Positions 6,713 through 6,863 of a stretch of 6,863 nucleotides of DNA are shown piece by piece. The notes under the pieces are model-generated. The model did no database searches. It was not told where the DNA came from and was given only the letters and a program-made list of their open reading frames with translations. The position numbers and the translations under genes were made by a program. The DNA comes from Pseudomonadota bacterium (lineage in GTDB: Bacteria > Pseudomonadota > Alphaproteobacteria > Rhizobiales > Rhizobiaceae), in the NCBI GenBank assembly GCA_023428515.1, contig JAEYXI010000544.1, forward strand, positions 1 to 6,863. The letters run 5' to 3'. Position 1 is the first letter of the stretch. Every line of letters begins with the position of its first letter.

Positions 6713-6863
6713 ATGGTCTCTTATGCCGTCTCGGCCCCACCACAGGCGCATCTCGATGTATCCGGATCGGACGAGAAGTTTCCGGTTCGGCGGATCTATT
6801 GCATCGGCAAGAATTACGTCGCCCATATCCGCGAAATGAATGCGGACGAGCGGGATCCACCGG
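6713..6863 (+). CDS. Fumarylacetoacetate hydrolase family protein (fumarylpyruvate hydrolase-like), N-terminal part
   Basis: Only the first 50 codons are in the window. FPVRRIYCIGKNYVAHIREM (23-42) is the opening of the FAH fold and matches the pattern of fumarylpyruvate hydrolases (NagK type), where RRIYCVGRNY is followed by an H-x-REM segment and then a P-P turn; here the P-P is at 49-50. Such metal-dependent enzymes split beta-diketo acids or decarboxylate and isomerise related compounds in aromatic degradation, for example fumarylpyruvate to fumarate and pyruvate in the gentisate route. The catalytic metal-binding acids lie beyond the right edge, so activity cannot be checked. ATG at 6713 was chosen for its GGGAGG (6701-6706) at 6 bases; an in-frame ATG at 6686 has no such site. 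The gene is divergent from the ABC operon and may share its regulator. FAH family membership is firm, the exact substrate is not. Confidence 0.85.
   Translation, partial: MVSYAVSAPPQAHLDVSGSDEKFPVRRIYCIGKNYVAHIREMNADERDPP

Noticed and set aside
1..6863. CRISPR arrays, tRNA or rRNA genes, insertion sequences, attachment sites
   Set aside because: No regularly spaced repeats, cloverleaf, rRNA-like stretches, transposase motifs or terminal inverted repeats were seen.

Overview
The window looks like chromosomal DNA from a high-GC alphaproteobacterium, most likely of the Rhizobiales (Phyllobacteriaceae or Rhizobiaceae type). This is inferred from the strong GC bias at third codon positions, a fused MrpA/MrpB (PhaAB-type) antiporter subunit as known in rhizobia, and a compact SsuABC/TauABC-like cassette with a co-transcribed GntR regulator. 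No species can be named from the sequence alone.

Region 1 (1-2806, minus strand) is one uninterrupted reading frame of 935 codons that runs off the left edge. It encodes the large subunit A of a multisubunit monovalent cation/proton antiporter (Mrp/Mnh/Pha), with a MrpB-like domain fused at its C-terminus. Region 2 (2807-3074) is non-coding. It separates the antiporter gene from the next operon and carries two adjacent inverted repeats just past the regulator's stop codon.

Region 3 (3075-6484, minus strand) is a tightly packed four-gene operon. In transcription order it encodes a Tat-exported substrate-binding protein, an ABC ATPase, an ABC permease and a GntR/FCD regulator. The junctions are a 4-base GTGA overlap, a 4-base ATGA overlap and a 1-base gap, so the genes are almost certainly co-transcribed and translationally coupled. 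Together they make a NitT/TauT-class importer for a small organic solute with its own regulator.

Region 4 (6485-6712) is an AT-rich divergent control region. It has a perfect TATAAT on the minus strand, an 11-base direct repeat at exactly 30-base spacing that overlaps this box, and two back-to-back hairpins in the leader of the plus-strand gene. Region 5 (6713-6863, plus strand) is the first 50 codons of a fumarylacetoacetate-hydrolase-family protein whose N-terminus resembles fumarylpyruvate hydrolases.

Working model (inference): the GntR protein binds the 30-base-spaced repeats and controls both its own transporter operon and the divergent hydrolase gene. The importer would bring in an organic acid, perhaps aromatic, whose breakdown ends in a fumarylpyruvate-like intermediate. 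Nothing seen is clearly a novel system; the control region and the unassigned substrate are the parts most worth following.
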